Numbered from the stretch's first letter, positions 51,413-61,338 are shown. The stretch: 64,000 nt of DNA from Acidimicrobiaceae bacterium (GCA_003151235.1 PLWZ01000037.1:27857-91856), one strand, 5' to 3'. Notes: generated by a model from the sequence alone, not told the origin. Numbers and translations are program-made.

Positions 51413-53224
51413 TCAGTCCTCCATGCGCAACGCCGAGATGAACGCCTCCTGGGGGATCTCCACGCGGCCGATGTTCTTCATCCGCTTCTTCCCCTCCTTC
51501 TGACGTTCGAGCAGCTTGCGCTTCCGGGTGATGTCGCCGCCGTAGCACTTGGCCAGCACGTCCTTGCGCTTGGCCTTGACCGTCTCGCGGGCGATGACCC
51601 GTCCCCCGACGGCGGCCTGGATGGGGACGTCGAAGAGCTGGCGCGGGATCATCTCGCGCAGCTTCTCGGTCATCCGCCGCCCGTAGTTGTCGGCCGCCGA
51701 GCGATGGACGATGGTCGAGAACGCATCGACAGGGACGTGGTTGATCAGCACCTCGACCCTGACCAGGTTGGCGGTCATGTAGTCCGACGGCTCGTAGTCG
51801 AGGCTCGCGTACCCCTTGGTCCGGCTCTTCAGCTGATCGAAGAAGTCGACGACCACCTCGGCCAGCGGGATCCGGTAGACAAGCTCGACCCGCTCGGGAG
51901 ACAGGTACTCCATCTTCAACAACTCGCCCCGACGGAGCTGGCACAGATCCATCACGGTCCCCGTGTACTCGCTCGGGGTCAGGATGGTGGCGTTCAGAAT
52001 CGGCTCTTCGATGTGGTCGAGGCGGCTCGCGTCCGGCAGCTCGGTCGGGTTGTCGATGTCCATGACCGAGCCGTCGGTGAGCGACACGCGGTAGGCGACC
52101 GACGGCGCGGTGGCGATCAGCGACAGGTTGAACTCGCGCTCGAGGCGCTCCCGGACGATCTCCATGTGCAACAGCCCGAGGAAGCCGCACCGGAACCCGA
52201 AGCCGAGCGCGTGGGAAGATTCGGGCTCGAAGGTGAAGCTGGCGTCGTTCAGCTTCAGCCGGTCGAGGGCGTCGCGAAGGTCCGGCAGCTGGTCGCCGTC
52301 GATCGGGTACAGGCCGCAGAACACCATTGGCTTCGGGTCCCGGTACCCGGGCAGGGCCTCGGGCGCCGGCCGTTCCGCCGAGGTGACGGTCTCACCCGAC
52401 CGGGCGCTGCCGACGTCCTTGATGCCGGCGATCAGGTAGCCGACCTCGCCGGGCCCGAGCTCGGCCACCGGCAGGATCGCCGGGGTCCGGATCCCGATCT
52501 CTTCGACGTCGTGGGTCGCACCGGCGTTCATGAACGAGAGCCGGGACCCGGTCTTGATCACCCCGTCGACGACCCGGATCGAGCTCACCACCCCCCGGTA
52601 TTGGTCGTAGGAAGAATCGAAGATGAGTGCGCGCGTCGGCGCGTCGCGCACCCCGACGGGCGCCGGCACCCGGTCGACCACCGCGTCGAGCAGCTCCGCC
52701 ACCCCCTCGCCGGTCTTGGCCGAGATCCGCAGGATCTCACCGGCGGCGATCCCGAGCACCTGTTCGATCTCGGCGGCACAGCGCTCGGGGTCGGCCGCCG
52801 GCAGGTCGATCTTGTTGAGCGCGGCGACGATCTCGAGGTCATGCTCCATCGCCTGGTAACACGTCGCGAGGGTCTGAGCCTGGATGCCCTGGGAGGCGTC
52901 GACCAGGAGAACGGCGCCCTCGCAGGCGGCGAGCGACCGGCTCACCTCGTACCCGAAGTCGACGTGGCCGGGTGTGTCGATCAGGTGCAGGACGTGGTCG
53001 CGGTAGTAGACGCGGACGTTCTGCGCCTTGATGGTGATGCCGCGTTCGCGCTCGATATCCATCGAGTCGAGGTACTGCTCGCGCATGAAACGGGGGTCGA
53101 CGGCACCGGTCAGCTCGAGGATGCGGTCCGAGAGGGTGGACTTCCCGTGATCGACGTGGCTGATGATCGAGAAGTTTCGGATTCGCTCCTTCGCGACCGA
53201 TCCGTGTTGCGATGCGGAGGTCAC
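51413..53224 (-). CDS. lepA: Elongation factor 4 (LepA)
   Basis: 603 aa from GTG 53222-53224. G motifs are [34 protein letters not shown] and [10 protein letters not shown]. The EF4-specific C-terminal domain is present ([13 protein letters not shown] region, with [20 protein letters not shown]). LepA promotes back-translocation and ribosome assembly under stress. TACGAT ends 9 nt before the start. A much longer open frame upstream runs through the acyl-CoA dehydrogenase antisense and is not used. Confidence 0.96.
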   Translation of the reverse strand: MTSASQHGSVAKERIRNFSIISHVDHGKSTLSDRILELTGAVDPRFMREQYLDSMDIERERGITIKAQNVRVYYRDHVLHLIDTPGHVDFGYEVSRSLAACEGAVLLVDASQGIQAQTLATCYQAMEHDLEIVAALNKIDLPAADPERCAAEIEQVLGIAAGEILRISAKTGEGVAELLDAVVDRVPAPVGVRDAPTRALIFDSSYDQYRGVVSSIRVVDGVIKTGSRLSFMNAGATHDVEEIGIRTPAILPVAELGPGEVGYLIAGIKDVGSARSGETVTSAERPAPEALPGYRDPKPMVFCGLYPIDGDQLPDLRDALDRLKLNDASFTFEPESSHALGFGFRCGFLGLLHMEIVRERLEREFNLSLIATAPSVAYRVSLTDGSVMDIDNPTELPDASRLDHIEEPILNATILTPSEYTGTVMDLCQLRRGELLKMEYLSPERVELVYRIPLAEVVVDFFDQLKSRTKGYASLDYEPSDYMTANLVRVEVLINHVPVDAFSTIVHRSAADNYGRRMTEKLREMIPRQLFDVPIQAAVGGRVIARETVKAKRKDVLAKCYGGDITRKRKLLERQKEGKKRMKNIGRVEIPQEAFISALRMED

Positions 53225-53233
53225 GGTCCAGCC

Positions 53234-53239
53234 ATCGTA
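53234..53239 (-). promoter_or_regulatory. Putative -10 element of lepA
   Basis: TACGAT on the minus strand, 9 nt before the GTG at 53224. Confidence 0.35.
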
Positions 53240-53314
53240 CCGGCGGGTGGCGGAGGTCTCGGATGAGGCGGTGCCCCGGTGCGCCCGACCCAGGCACGAC
53301 GGGGAGCCGTTCGG

Positions 53315-53320
53315 TAAGGT
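53315..53320 (+). promoter_or_regulatory. Putative -10 element of acyl-CoA dehydrogenase
   Basis: TAAGGT lies 27 nt before the GTG at 53348; GAGGAG between them shows this message has a leader with a ribosome binding site. Confidence 0.35.
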
Positions 53321-53347
53321 CGGCCGGCCCCGCGACGAGGAGTTGCC

Positions 53348-54601
53348 GTGACCGTCGCATCCGAGAAGAACCGAGACGAGGTCAGGGCCGAGGTCCGCGC
53401 GTGGCTGGCCGAGCACTGGAACCCCGGCATCGACGCCCGGGAATGGCGGGGTCTGAGCGTCGACGCCGGGTGGGCCTGCCCGAGCTGGCCCGAGGCCTGG
53501 TACGGGCGGGGCCTCGACCGGGCGCTGTCGCAGGTGGTCGCCGAGGAGTTCACCAGGGTCGGTGCGCCGGCGGGCGGCCTGGACGCGACCTCCTCGCATC
53601 TGCCGATCGAGCTCCACATCGGCGGCAACGTGATCGTGACCCTCGGACGCGACAGCCTGAAGCGACGGATGCTCCGGCCCATCCTCATGGGAGAGCTTCG
53701 AGGCTGTCTTCTCTATAGCGAGCCCGGCGCCGGCTCCGACCTGGCGGCGCTCCAGACCCGGGCCGAGCGCGACGGCGACGAGTGGGTGGTCAACGGGCAG
53801 AAGGTCTGGACGACTGCGGGCTTCGGGGCCGACTTCGGCCTGCTGATCGCGCGGACGGACTGGGACCAGCCCAAGCACAGCGGCATCAGCTACTTCATCC
53901 TCCCGATGGACCAGCCAGGCGTGGAGGTCCGCCCGATCAAGCAGATGACCGGGGAGGCGCACTTCAACGAGGTGTTCCTGACCGATGCTCGAACCCCGGC
54001 CGACCATCTCATCGGCGACCTGAACGACGGGTGGCGCGTGCTCCGGACTGCGCTCGCCCACGAGCGGGTGGTCATGGGGTCCGCCCGCGGACCGGGTGTC
54101 GACGACCGCCGGCTCCCGGTCGGTGCCACGGTCGACCTGATCGAACTGGCCCGCCGGGTCGGCAAGAACGACGACCCCATGGTGCGCCAGGCCCTGGCCG
54201 AGCTCTACTCGCTCCGCCGGGTCATCTCCTGGAACGCCGAGCGTGCCGCGGTGGCGGCCGGCCGGGGGAACTTCTCGCCCGCGGCCTCGCTCGGCAAGCT
54301 GGCCATGTCGCGGGTGCTGCACGAGTCGGCCGGGGTCGCGTCGGCGCTGCTCGGACCGGGCGGGACCCTCTACGGCCCGAGCGTTCCCGAGGCCTACTCG
54401 TCCAACACGAGCCTGATGATGGCGTTCATGAATTCGATCGGGGGAGGCTCGGACCAGATCCAACGCAACATCATCGGTGAGCGCATCCTGGGCCTGCCGA
54501 AGGACATCGGCACCGATCGCGACGTGCCGTTCCGTGACGTCCCGAAGGCGGCGGCTCGGCGCGAGTTCGGACGGGCCGAGGCCGAGCATCCCGGGTCCTA
54601 G
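53348..54601 (+). CDS. Acyl-CoA dehydrogenase
   Basis: 417 aa, GTG start with GAGGAG at 8 nt. Family blocks: [53 protein letters not shown] and [20 protein letters not shown]. As in the first acyl-CoA dehydrogenase, the Glu of the common YEGT motif is missing (GGGS). It lies between lepA and rpsT as a single gene. The product probably oxidises a fatty or branched acyl-CoA with FAD. The phosphotransferase-like gene at 57695 is a type often found beside such enzymes. Confidence 0.93.
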   Translation: MTVASEKNRDEVRAEVRAWLAEHWNPGIDAREWRGLSVDAGWACPSWPEAWYGRGLDRALSQVVAEEFTRVGAPAGGLDATSSHLPIELHIGGNVIVTLGRDSLKRRMLRPILMGELRGCLLYSEPGAGSDLAALQTRAERDGDEWVVNGQKVWTTAGFGADFGLLIARTDWDQPKHSGISYFILPMDQPGVEVRPIKQMTGEAHFNEVFLTDARTPADHLIGDLNDGWRVLRTALAHERVVMGSARGPGVDDRRLPVGATVDLIELARRVGKNDDPMVRQALAELYSLRRVISWNAERAAVAAGRGNFSPAASLGKLAMSRVLHESAGVASALLGPGGTLYGPSVPEAYSSNTSLMMAFMNSIGGGSDQIQRNIIGERILGLPKDIGTDRDVPFRDVPKAAARREFGRAEAEHPGS

Positions 54602-54674
54602 TCGTACCGGCGAATCAGGCTCCGGTAGTCCCGACAGGGCCGTTGCGACCGGAAGGCCCTGGCCCGAGACCTGA

Positions 54675-54680
54675 TACGCT
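54675..54680 (+). promoter_or_regulatory. Putative extended -10 of rpsT
   Basis: TACGCT preceded by TG (CTGATACGCT) is 66 nt before the GTG start; no clear -35 at 17 nt. The leader of about 60 nt may carry S20 feedback control, not proven here. Confidence 0.4.
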
Positions 54681-54746
54681 GCTCCTTCGCCTGGAGCGCG
54701 GCAACGCCGCCCCGGCCCTCGCATCCAAACGACCTCGGGACCTCAC

Positions 54747-55019
54747 GTGGCCAACATCAAGAGCCAGATCAAGCGCAACCGACAGAACGAGAAGCGTCGC
54801 GTCCGCAACAAGGCTGTCCGTTCCGAGGTCCGCACCCGGGCCAAGTCTGCGGTCGACACTGCGGCGGCGGGTGCCGAGAACCAGGACGACGCATTGCGAC
54901 TGGCCATGAAGCGGATCGACAAGGCGGCCAGCCACGGAGTGATCCACAAGAACCAGGCGGCCAATCGCAAGTCGCGCCTGATGCGCCGGGTCGCCGCCCT
55001 TTCGACCGACGCCGAATAG
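54747..55019 (+). CDS. rpsT: 30S ribosomal protein S20
   Basis: 90 aa, GTG start. The sequence [20 protein letters not shown] and [20 protein letters not shown] are S20 signatures; the protein is highly basic and helical. It is between an acyl-CoA dehydrogenase and convergent holA, a holA-rpsT-lepA neighbourhood known in Actinobacteria. Confidence 0.98.
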   Translation: MANIKSQIKRNRQNEKRRVRNKAVRSEVRTRAKSAVDTAAAGAENQDDALRLAMKRIDKAASHGVIHKNQAANRKSRLMRRVAALSTDAE

Positions 55020-55045
55020 CACCCACCGGCTCCCGCTCTACCCCC

Positions 55046-56062
55046 TCACCTTCGGGCCATCGGTCGCGCCCGCATCTGGCGGCCGAGCCGCGCCACGAGC
55101 ACCTCGAGCACGAGGTCGGACGGCAGCGCGGTGCGTCCCTTCACGTCGAGGTCGGCGTCGGCAAGAAGGTTGATCGCCTGCGCGATCCGCTCGGTCCCGA
55201 GCCGGCGGCCCTGCTCCATCGCCTTCTTGGCCACGAACGGGCTCCTCACCCCGAGCAACTGAGCCGCCTCCGCTGAATCGAGTTGGGTGATGCCGTCGAG
55301 CGCGAGCATGTTCGAGTAGTGGCGGTGCAGCACACCGATCACCTCGGTCGGATGCCGGCCTCCTGCGTCGAGCATCCGGCGGAGTGAGGAGAGGGCGCCG
55401 GCGATCGAGCCCGAGTCGATCGCATCGGTGAGGTCCCACGGCGGCACGGCACCGGCGCTCCCGAGGAAGGGCTCGAGCTCGTCGATCGAGATCGGCGCGC
55501 CCTCGCCGTAGGCGGCGACCAGGGTCTCGATGAGGCCGGCGAGCCGGCCCAGATCGTCACCGAGGTGCGCCTGGACGCGCGCCCGTGCCCCGGCGTCGAA
55601 TCGCAACGGCGCGTCCTTCAGGTGGTCGGCCACCCAGCTGGTCCGGACGCGCCCGGTTCCGGCGCTGGCGTCGATGAGCTCGCCGTTGGCGGTCACCGCC
55701 TTCACGAGTGCCTGGGGCACCGTGCCTGCCCCACCGACCAACACGAGGACGGTGGTCGGCAACGGGTCGGCCACCGCCGCGCCAAGCGCGGCCGCCTCGG
55801 CGGCACCGATCCGCCCGGCGTCGCGCACCACCACCACCCGACGGTCACCGAGGAACGACGGCGTCAGGCATGCGTCGATCACGGCCTTCACGTCCAGGTC
55901 TTCGCCGGAGGCCCCGTGCTCCTCGACGACGAAGCTCGACTCACCCTCACCCACCAGTCGGTCGATCAGGCCCCGGGCCTCCTGGGCCACCAGTGTCGGG
56001 TCGTCCCCGCGCACGAGGTAGGTGCTCGCGTCGCCGCTGGCGCGCTTGGCCGGCGGCGTCAC
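55046..56062 (-). CDS. holA: DNA polymerase III subunit delta
   Basis: 338 aa from GTG 56060-56062. AAA+-like clamp-loader subunit: STYLVRGDDPTLVAQEARGL at the N-terminus, LGDRRVVVVRDAGRIGAAEA, and HPTEVIGVLHRHYSNMLALD in the C-terminal collar. It opens the beta clamp. The start overlaps the FolP-like stop by 4 nt, making it the third gene of a trx-folP-holA operon. Confidence 0.92.
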   Translation of the reverse strand: MTPPAKRASGDASTYLVRGDDPTLVAQEARGLIDRLVGEGESSFVVEEHGASGEDLDVKAVIDACLTPSFLGDRRVVVVRDAGRIGAAEAAALGAAVADPLPTTVLVLVGGAGTVPQALVKAVTANGELIDASAGTGRVRTSWVADHLKDAPLRFDAGARARVQAHLGDDLGRLAGLIETLVAAYGEGAPISIDELEPFLGSAGAVPPWDLTDAIDSGSIAGALSSLRRMLDAGGRHPTEVIGVLHRHYSNMLALDGITQLDSAEAAQLLGVRSPFVAKKAMEQGRRLGTERIAQAINLLADADLDVKGRTALPSDLVLEVLVARLGRQMRARPMARR

Positions 56063-56892
56063 GGCGAGCCAACGATCGCGGAGATGACGTCTCGGACCCG
56101 GACCGTCCCCGCGACGTCGTGGACCCGAAGGATCCGGCATCCGCGCGCCATCCCGAGCGCGGCCGCGGCGAGCGACGCCTCGCGTCGTTCATCGATCTCG
56201 AGATCCAGCGTCTTGCCGAGAAAGGTCTTGTTGGAAGCCGACAAGAGAAGCGGATATCCGAGAGCGACCAAGGCTTCGGACTCCCGCAGCAGCACGAGCG
56301 ACTGGTGGGCGGTCTTGCCGAGGTCGAGGCCGGCGTCGATCACGATGCGGGTGGGTGCGATTCCCGCCTCGAGCGCCTTGGTTGCGCGGTCGCTCAGGAA
56401 ATCGGCGACGTCGGTCACGAGGTCGCCGTAGACGGGCTCGGGGTCGGCAACCCGCGGGGCCAACCGGATGTGGGTCGCGACAACGCTCGCCCCGGCGGCC
56501 GCCGCAACGCTCAGGTAGTCGGGGTCGGCGAACCCGCTGATGTCGTTGCCGAGCACCGCGCCGGCCGCGTAGGACTCCTTGGCCACCGAGGCCCGCCAGG
56601 TGTCGACCGAGATCGGCACGTCGAACCGGTCGGCCAGGATGCCGATCGCACCGACCACGCGTTCGAGCTCCTCGGGCTCGGTGACCTCGGGTCCCGGGCC
56701 CGCCTTCACGCCCCCCACGTCCAAGAGGTCGGCGCCGTCGGCCACGAGCTGCTCGGCCCGCTTGCACAGCGCGTCGAGGTCGAACGTCAGCCCCTTGTCG
56801 TAGAAGGAGTCGGGCGTCCGGTTGAGGATGCCCATCACGAGGGCGTGGTGGGTCAGGTCGTAGGACCGTTCCCCGAGCTGAAGCTCGATCAT
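56059..56892 (-). CDS. folP2: Dihydropteroate synthase homologue, FolP2-like
   Basis: 277 aa, a TIM-barrel pterin-binding protein with MGILNRTPDSFYDKG and DLLDVGGVKAGPGPEVT. Canonical DHPS has DIGGESTRPG at the second position; the GGVKAGPG form is that of mycobacterial FolP2, which lacks demonstrated DHPS activity. The later SVDTWRASVAKESYAAGAVL, GNDISGFADPD and ASNKTFLGKTLDLEIDERRE follow the same subgroup. No folK or folB is nearby. A role in folate synthesis is therefore not assured. The stop is 4 nt into holA. Confidence 0.8.
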   Translation of the reverse strand: MIELQLGERSYDLTHHALVMGILNRTPDSFYDKGLTFDLDALCKRAEQLVADGADLLDVGGVKAGPGPEVTEPEELERVVGAIGILADRFDVPISVDTWRASVAKESYAAGAVLGNDISGFADPDYLSVAAAAGASVVATHIRLAPRVADPEPVYGDLVTDVADFLSDRATKALEAGIAPTRIVIDAGLDLGKTAHQSLVLLRESEALVALGYPLLLSASNKTFLGKTLDLEIDERREASLAAAALGMARGCRILRVHDVAGTVRVRDVISAIVGSP

Positions 56893-57593
56893 CAGAACAG
56901 TCGGGAGGACAACGCCTTGCGGTATTGGAGCGTCCTCGGGTCCTCTGGCCCGAGCGCCTCGAGGAGGTCGAGGTATTCCTGTCTCGCGTCCTCGTCGTCG
57001 CGCACCCGGTCCAACAGGGCATCGAGGACCACGGTGGCGTCATCGGTGGCCACCGAGCGCTTGGCCAGCCGCGCCCGCGCCGCGAGCGCTCGCGTCTCGG
57101 GGGTCTCGGGGATCCGGGCCAGCAGATCCAGCGCTCCATCGGTGTCTGAGCGCCCGACCAGCAGTTCGGCCAGGCCGAGCACGGCACCCACGTGATCCGG
57201 CACCAACTCGAGGGCCTGGCGGAGCGAGTCCTCGTCGTCCCGGGCGACCAGGAGGTCGGCCTCGCTCGGGGCCGGAGCCAGGCGCGCCACGAACTCGGCC
57301 ACCTGAGACTCGGGGAGCGCCCCGACGAACCCGTCGACCACCTTGCCTCCGGAGAGCGCGTAGACGGCCGGGATCGATTGGACCTGGAAGGTCGCGGCGA
57401 CCTGCGGGTTCTCGTCGATGTTCACCTTGGCCAGCTCGACCGCGCCGTCGGTCGCGTCCACGACGCGCTCGATGATCGGGCCGAGCGTCCGGCACGGGCC
57501 GCACCAGGGCGCCCAGAGATCGACGACGACCGGGACCTCCTTCGATCGTTCGATGACGGCGGCCTCGAACGTGGCATCGGTCACATCGGCCAT
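56892..57593 (-). CDS. Thioredoxin-domain co-chaperone (YbbN/CnoX-like)
   Basis: 233 aa. The N-terminal thioredoxin fold has VVDLWAPWCGPCRTLGPII (active-site CGPC) and the cis-Pro loop IPAVYALSGGKV. The C-terminal half is TPR-like (LELVPDHVGAVLGLAELLVG; LDLLARIPETPETRALA). This is the CnoX/YbbN layout, a chaperone that passes clients to GroEL or DnaK. The stop overlaps the folP2-like start by 1 nt (TGATG). TAGGGT ends 8 nt before the ATG. Confidence 0.9.
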   Translation of the reverse strand: MADVTDATFEAAVIERSKEVPVVVDLWAPWCGPCRTLGPIIERVVDATDGAVELAKVNIDENPQVAATFQVQSIPAVYALSGGKVVDGFVGALPESQVAEFVARLAPAPSEADLLVARDDEDSLRQALELVPDHVGAVLGLAELLVGRSDTDGALDLLARIPETPETRALAARARLAKRSVATDDATVVLDALLDRVRDDEDARQEYLDLLEALGPEDPRTLQYRKALSSRLF

Positions 57594-57601
57594 CGCCTCG
57601 G

Positions 57602-57607
57602 ACCCTA
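57602..57607 (-). promoter_or_regulatory. Putative -10 element of trx-folP-holA operon
   Basis: TAGGGT on the minus strand, 8 nt before the ATG at 57593. Confidence 0.4.
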
Positions 57608-57682
57608 CCCGGTGCCCCGAACGATCGACTCCCCTGCCCGCGCCACGACGGTCGGCCCAGGATCGGGCCTGGGGGTAGCCAC

Positions 57683-57688
57683 TAACGT
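57683..57688 (+). promoter_or_regulatory. Putative -10 element of phosphotransferase gene
   Basis: TAACGT, 6 nt before the GTG at 57695, divergent from the trx gene. Confidence 0.4.
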
Positions 57689-57694
57689 TTGGCC

Positions 57695-58729
57695 GTGGCC
57701 CCGCGTGGAATCGACGAGCAGAACGTGTCCAAGTGGTTCACGGAGTACGTGCCCGATGTCGAGCTGCCCCTCGAGTTCACCCTCATCGCCGGCGGGCGCT
57801 CCAACCTGACCTACAAGGTCGAGGACGCAGCCAGCCACCGATGGGCCCTCCGCCGGCCGCCGGTCAGCCACGTGCTGCCGACGGCGCACGACATGGCACG
57901 CGAGCACCGGATCATCAGCGCGGTCGGCCCGGCCGGAGTGCCGGTGGCGACGGCCATCGGGCTGTGCACCGACGTGGAGGTCAACCAGGCCCCCTTCTAC
58001 GTGATGGAGTTCGTGGACGGTCACATCCTGCGCAGCGCTGAGCAGGTCGTCGCGGCGTTCGACGATGCGACACGGCCCGAGATCGGGAACAACCTGGCCG
58101 ACACTCTGGCGGCGCTCCACGCAGTGGATCCCGACGACGTCGGACTGGGCGACCTGGCCCGCCGGGACGGCTACATCGAGCGCCAACTCAAGCGGTGGAG
58201 CGAGCAGTTCCGCAATGGCATCGTGAACGGGGACGACTACGACGGGCTCGTCGAACATGTGGCGTCGGACCTGCGGGCGCGGGTCCCCGACCAGATCGGG
58301 CTCGGCATCGTGCACGGCGACTACCGGCTCGACAACACGGTGTTCGACGACCGAGGTGGCGTCCGAGCCATCTTGGACTGGGAGCTGTGCACGCTCGGCG
58401 ACCCGATGGCAGACCTCGGGTTGCTGATGGTCTATTGGAACGACCGCGACGAGGCCGGCGTTGGCATCGGCGTGTCGGCGACGACCGCCCCCGGGATGGC
58501 CACGCGCAAGGAGATGCTCGAGCGCTACGCCAAGGCGTCGGGCCGCGACGTGTCGGCGATTCCCTTCTACACCGCCTTCGGCTACTGGAAGCTGGCCTGC
58601 ATCATGCAGGGCGTCTACGCCCGCTATCTCGGCGGCGCCGGTGGCGGGGATTCGGGCTCGTTCGACGGCTACCCCCAGTCGGTTCGCAGGCTGGCCACGA
58701 CGGCCGCCGAGCAGTTGGCCGCGTGGTGA
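57695..58729 (+). CDS. Aminoglycoside-phosphotransferase-like (APH family) protein
   Basis: 344 aa, GTG start. Kinase-like fold of the type often beside acyl-CoA dehydrogenases: IAGGRSNLTYKVED near 35, VMEFVDGHIL, catalytic loop GIVHGDYRLDNTVFDD and metal motif ILDWELCTLGDPMADLG. It may phosphorylate a hydroxyacyl or small alcohol. Antibiotic resistance is unlikely. Stop is 16 nt before the PAC2 gene. Confidence 0.88.
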   Translation: MAPRGIDEQNVSKWFTEYVPDVELPLEFTLIAGGRSNLTYKVEDAASHRWALRRPPVSHVLPTAHDMAREHRIISAVGPAGVPVATAIGLCTDVEVNQAPFYVMEFVDGHILRSAEQVVAAFDDATRPEIGNNLADTLAALHAVDPDDVGLGDLARRDGYIERQLKRWSEQFRNGIVNGDDYDGLVEHVASDLRARVPDQIGLGIVHGDYRLDNTVFDDRGGVRAILDWELCTLGDPMADLGLLMVYWNDRDEAGVGIGVSATTAPGMATRKEMLERYAKASGRDVSAIPFYTAFGYWKLACIMQGVYARYLGGAGGGDSGSFDGYPQSVRRLATTAAEQLAAW

Positions 58730-58745
58730 GCGGGCTCCGGGCGCC

Positions 58746-59630
58746 ATGAGCCCGGAATCAGGTGCGCTCTACCGACTCCACCAGGACCGCCCCCTTCACC
58801 GGCCCGTGCTCGTCATCGGCCTCGAGGGGTGGGTCGACGCCGGTCTGGGCGCCGCCACCGCGATCGCATCGGTACTGGCGTCGGGCAACAGCGACCTCGT
58901 GGCCACCTTCGACGGCGACCATTTCTTGGACCAGCGGGCCCGCCGGCCGGTGGTGCGACTCGTCGACGGTGTCAACACCGAAATGACGTGGCCCCAGACC
59001 CAGCTCCGCTCGGCCCACGACGACGTCGGCAACGACGTGTTGTACCTGGTCGGACCCGAGCCCGACTTCCACTGGCGCGGCTTTGTCGACGCGATGGTCG
59101 AGCTCGCGCAGCGCTTCGAGACCCGGATGGTGGTCGCGCTGGGCGCCTTCCCGGCGCCGGCCCCGCACACCCGCCCGGTGCGGCTCGTGGCCACGGCTCC
59201 CCCGACCTCGTCGGGGCTCATCGACCAGGTCGGCCGCAGCCGGGGCGAGCTCGAGGTGCCGGCCGGCGTGAGCTCGGCGCTCGAGATCGGCTTCGGCGAC
59301 GCCGGCATCGACATGGTGACGCTGTGGGCGCGGGTCCCCCACTACGTCGCCGCCATGAACTTCCCCGAGGCCAGCGCGGCGCTGGTCGACGGACTGGCCT
59401 CGGTGGCCGGCCTCAGCTTCGACTCTTCCGCGCTCCACCGGGCCGCCGACGCGTCGAGACGCAAGGTCGACGAGGTGATCGCCGGCAACATCGAGCACAC
59501 GGCGATGGTCCGGGAGCTCGAGGCGAGCGTGGACGCGTCCGAGGGCAACCCGCTCGGGACCGACGGCCTGCCGTCCGGCGACGAGCTGGCCGCCGAGCTC
59601 GAGCAGTTCCTACGCGGCGAGGATCACTGA
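58746..59630 (+). CDS. PAC2 family protein
   Basis: 294 aa, ATG at 58746. It has the PAC2 pattern: VLVIGLEGWVDAGLGAATAI, DFHWRGFVDAMVEL, VVALGAFPAPAPHTRPVRL and ARVPHYVAAMNFPEASAALV. PAC2 proteins relate to proteasome assembly chaperones; actinobacterial members are of unknown role. No proteasome gene is in the window. It follows the phosphotransferase closely. Confidence 0.9.
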   Translation: MSPESGALYRLHQDRPLHRPVLVIGLEGWVDAGLGAATAIASVLASGNSDLVATFDGDHFLDQRARRPVVRLVDGVNTEMTWPQTQLRSAHDDVGNDVLYLVGPEPDFHWRGFVDAMVELAQRFETRMVVALGAFPAPAPHTRPVRLVATAPPTSSGLIDQVGRSRGELEVPAGVSSALEIGFGDAGIDMVTLWARVPHYVAAMNFPEASAALVDGLASVAGLSFDSSALHRAADASRRKVDEVIAGNIEHTAMVRELEASVDASEGNPLGTDGLPSGDELAAELEQFLRGEDH

Positions 59631-59682
59631 GGGCGTCCCACGCCAACGACCGAACAATGACCGAAGATCGGGGAGGCACAAA

Positions 59683-60690
59683 ATGAAGGTAGACGGAGCC
59701 ATCGGATTCAGCCCGGTCGGGACTGGCCAGTCGGCAAAGGCCGTCGAAGAGCTCGGCTACGACGGCGCATGGTCGGCCGAGACGGGCCACGACCCGTTCC
59801 TGTCGTTGGCCATCGCCTCCCAGGCGACCGAGCACCTGGAACTCGGCACCGCGATCGCTGTCGCGTTCGCGCGCAACCCGATGACGCTGGCACTGACGGC
59901 CAACGACCTCCAGGAGCTCTCCCACGGCCGCTTCATCCTCGGGCTCGGCTCCCAGATCAAGCCCCACATCACGAAGCGCTACTCGATGGAGTGGTCGCAC
60001 CCCGCCCCGCGGATGCGAGAGATGATCCTCGCCATCCGGGCCATCTGGGACTGCTGGGCCAACGGCACGAAGCTCGACTTCCGGGGGGACTTCTACACCC
60101 ACACGTTGATGACGCCGTTCTTCAGCCCCGGGCCCAACAAGTACGGCAACCCGAAGATCGTGCTGGCGGCGGTCGGCGAGCTGATGACCGAGGTGGCCGG
60201 TGAGGCCGGCGACGGGATGATCGTCCACGGGTTCACGACCGAGCGGTACCTCCGGGAGGTGAGCATGCCGGCCCTCGAGCGGGGCGCGGCCAAGGCCGGC
60301 AAGACCCGGAAGGACCTGACGGTCTCGTACCCCGGCTTCGTCGTCGCCGGCGAGGGCGAGCAGTTCGAGGTGGCGAAGACCGCGGTGAAGCGCCAGATCG
60401 CCTTCTACGGGTCGACACCCGCCTACCGTCCCGTGCTCGAGCTCCACGGCTGGGGCGAGGTCGGCGACGAGCTGAACGCGATGTCCAAGCGCGGTGAGTG
60501 GGAGGCCATGGGCGAGCGCATCACCGACGAGATGCTCGACGCATTCGCCATCGTCTCGGCGCTGGAGGACGTCCCGGCCAGGGTCGGCGAGCGCTTCGGG
60601 GACCTGGTCGACCGGTTCAGCTTCTACGCCCCTTACAAGATGAGCGAGGGCCTCTGGCCCGAGGTCCTGGCCGGGTTCAAGAAGATCTAA
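59683..60690 (+). CDS. LLM-class flavin/F420-dependent oxidoreductase
   Basis: 335 aa. Luciferase-like TIM barrel: ELGYDGAWSAETGHDPFLSL, LGTAIAVAFARNPMTLALTA, LSHGRFILGLGSQIKPHITK and GGAxxxMTEVAGEAGDGMIV-like loop. This subgroup is common in Actinobacteria and uses reduced F420 or FMN. The substrate is unknown. Its stop overlaps the YgjP stop by 4 nt in convergent orientation. Confidence 0.88.
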   Translation: MKVDGAIGFSPVGTGQSAKAVEELGYDGAWSAETGHDPFLSLAIASQATEHLELGTAIAVAFARNPMTLALTANDLQELSHGRFILGLGSQIKPHITKRYSMEWSHPAPRMREMILAIRAIWDCWANGTKLDFRGDFYTHTLMTPFFSPGPNKYGNPKIVLAAVGELMTEVAGEAGDGMIVHGFTTERYLREVSMPALERGAAKAGKTRKDLTVSYPGFVVAGEGEQFEVAKTAVKRQIAFYGSTPAYRPVLELHGWGEVGDELNAMSKRGEWEAMGERITDEMLDAFAIVSALEDVPARVGERFGDLVDRFSFYAPYKMSEGLWPEVLAGFKKI

Positions 60691-61328
60691 GCCTCCCGAG
60701 GGACCCCGGGCCCGGCATCGAGACCGAGGGAGTACCCCTCCAGGAAGATCGTGGCCTCGCTCTGGCGCGCGAAACGGTCGGCCAGCTCGTGGAACCTCGG
60801 CGAGTGATCGGGGTAGACGAGGTGGGCCAGCTCGTGGACCAGCACTGCGTCGAGCACCCATTCGGGGACGCCCTGGAGCCGATGCGAGAGCCGGATGTCA
60901 CCGGTCTCGGCGGTGCACGATGCCCAACGCTTCTGTTGGTTGGTGACCCAGCGAACGGAGACCGGGTCGGCGCCGGGGACATAGCGATGGGCCAGGTGCA
61001 GGGCCCGGTCGAACAGGGCCTCGTCCGAGGCGGCGGCCCGCGGCCGGCGCGACAACACCCTCGCCACGAGCCAGTCGACCATCTCCTTGCGCTCGGATCC
61101 GCGGAGGTGGCTCGGGAGCAGCACCACGATCCGGCCGTCGCTCCAGTAGGCGGTCGCGCTCTTGCGGCGGCGCTTGGACGTGCGGATCTCGACGTCGGGC
61201 GTCCCGGCGGCCGCGCTCTCCGACCTGACCGGCGTCTTGCGGGCGCCACCCGAGGCGGCCGTGCGCTGATCCTCGATGGGCGCGTCGATGTCGTCGTCGA
61301 AGAGGCGCTGCTGGTCCGGCCGGTCCAT
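60687..61328 (-). CDS. YgjP-like zinc metallopeptidase (DUF45)
   Basis: 213 aa. The zinc motif is VLVHELAHLVYPDHSPRF, preceded by NQQKRWASCTAETGDIRLS, both typical of M48-like DUF45/YgjP. The first 45 residues are a disordered acidic/basic extension. The substrate is unknown. It is 10 nt from the leuS stop and could share its message. Confidence 0.85.
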   Translation of the reverse strand: MDRPDQQRLFDDDIDAPIEDQRTAASGGARKTPVRSESAAAGTPDVEIRTSKRRRKSATAYWSDGRIVVLLPSHLRGSERKEMVDWLVARVLSRRPRAAASDEALFDRALHLAHRYVPGADPVSVRWVTNQQKRWASCTAETGDIRLSHRLQGVPEWVLDAVLVHELAHLVYPDHSPRFHELADRFARQSEATIFLEGYSLGLDAGPGVPREA

Positions 61329-61338
61329 CGCGCTCTAT

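Noticed and set aside
51413..54724. Full 1103-codon frame as a longer LepA
   Set aside because: The extra N-terminal 500 codons are antisense to the acyl-CoA dehydrogenase; LepA begins at 53224.
57695..58729. Aminoglycoside resistance gene
   Set aside because: APH fold is shared by many metabolic kinases; context and sequence fit the acyl-CoA-associated group.
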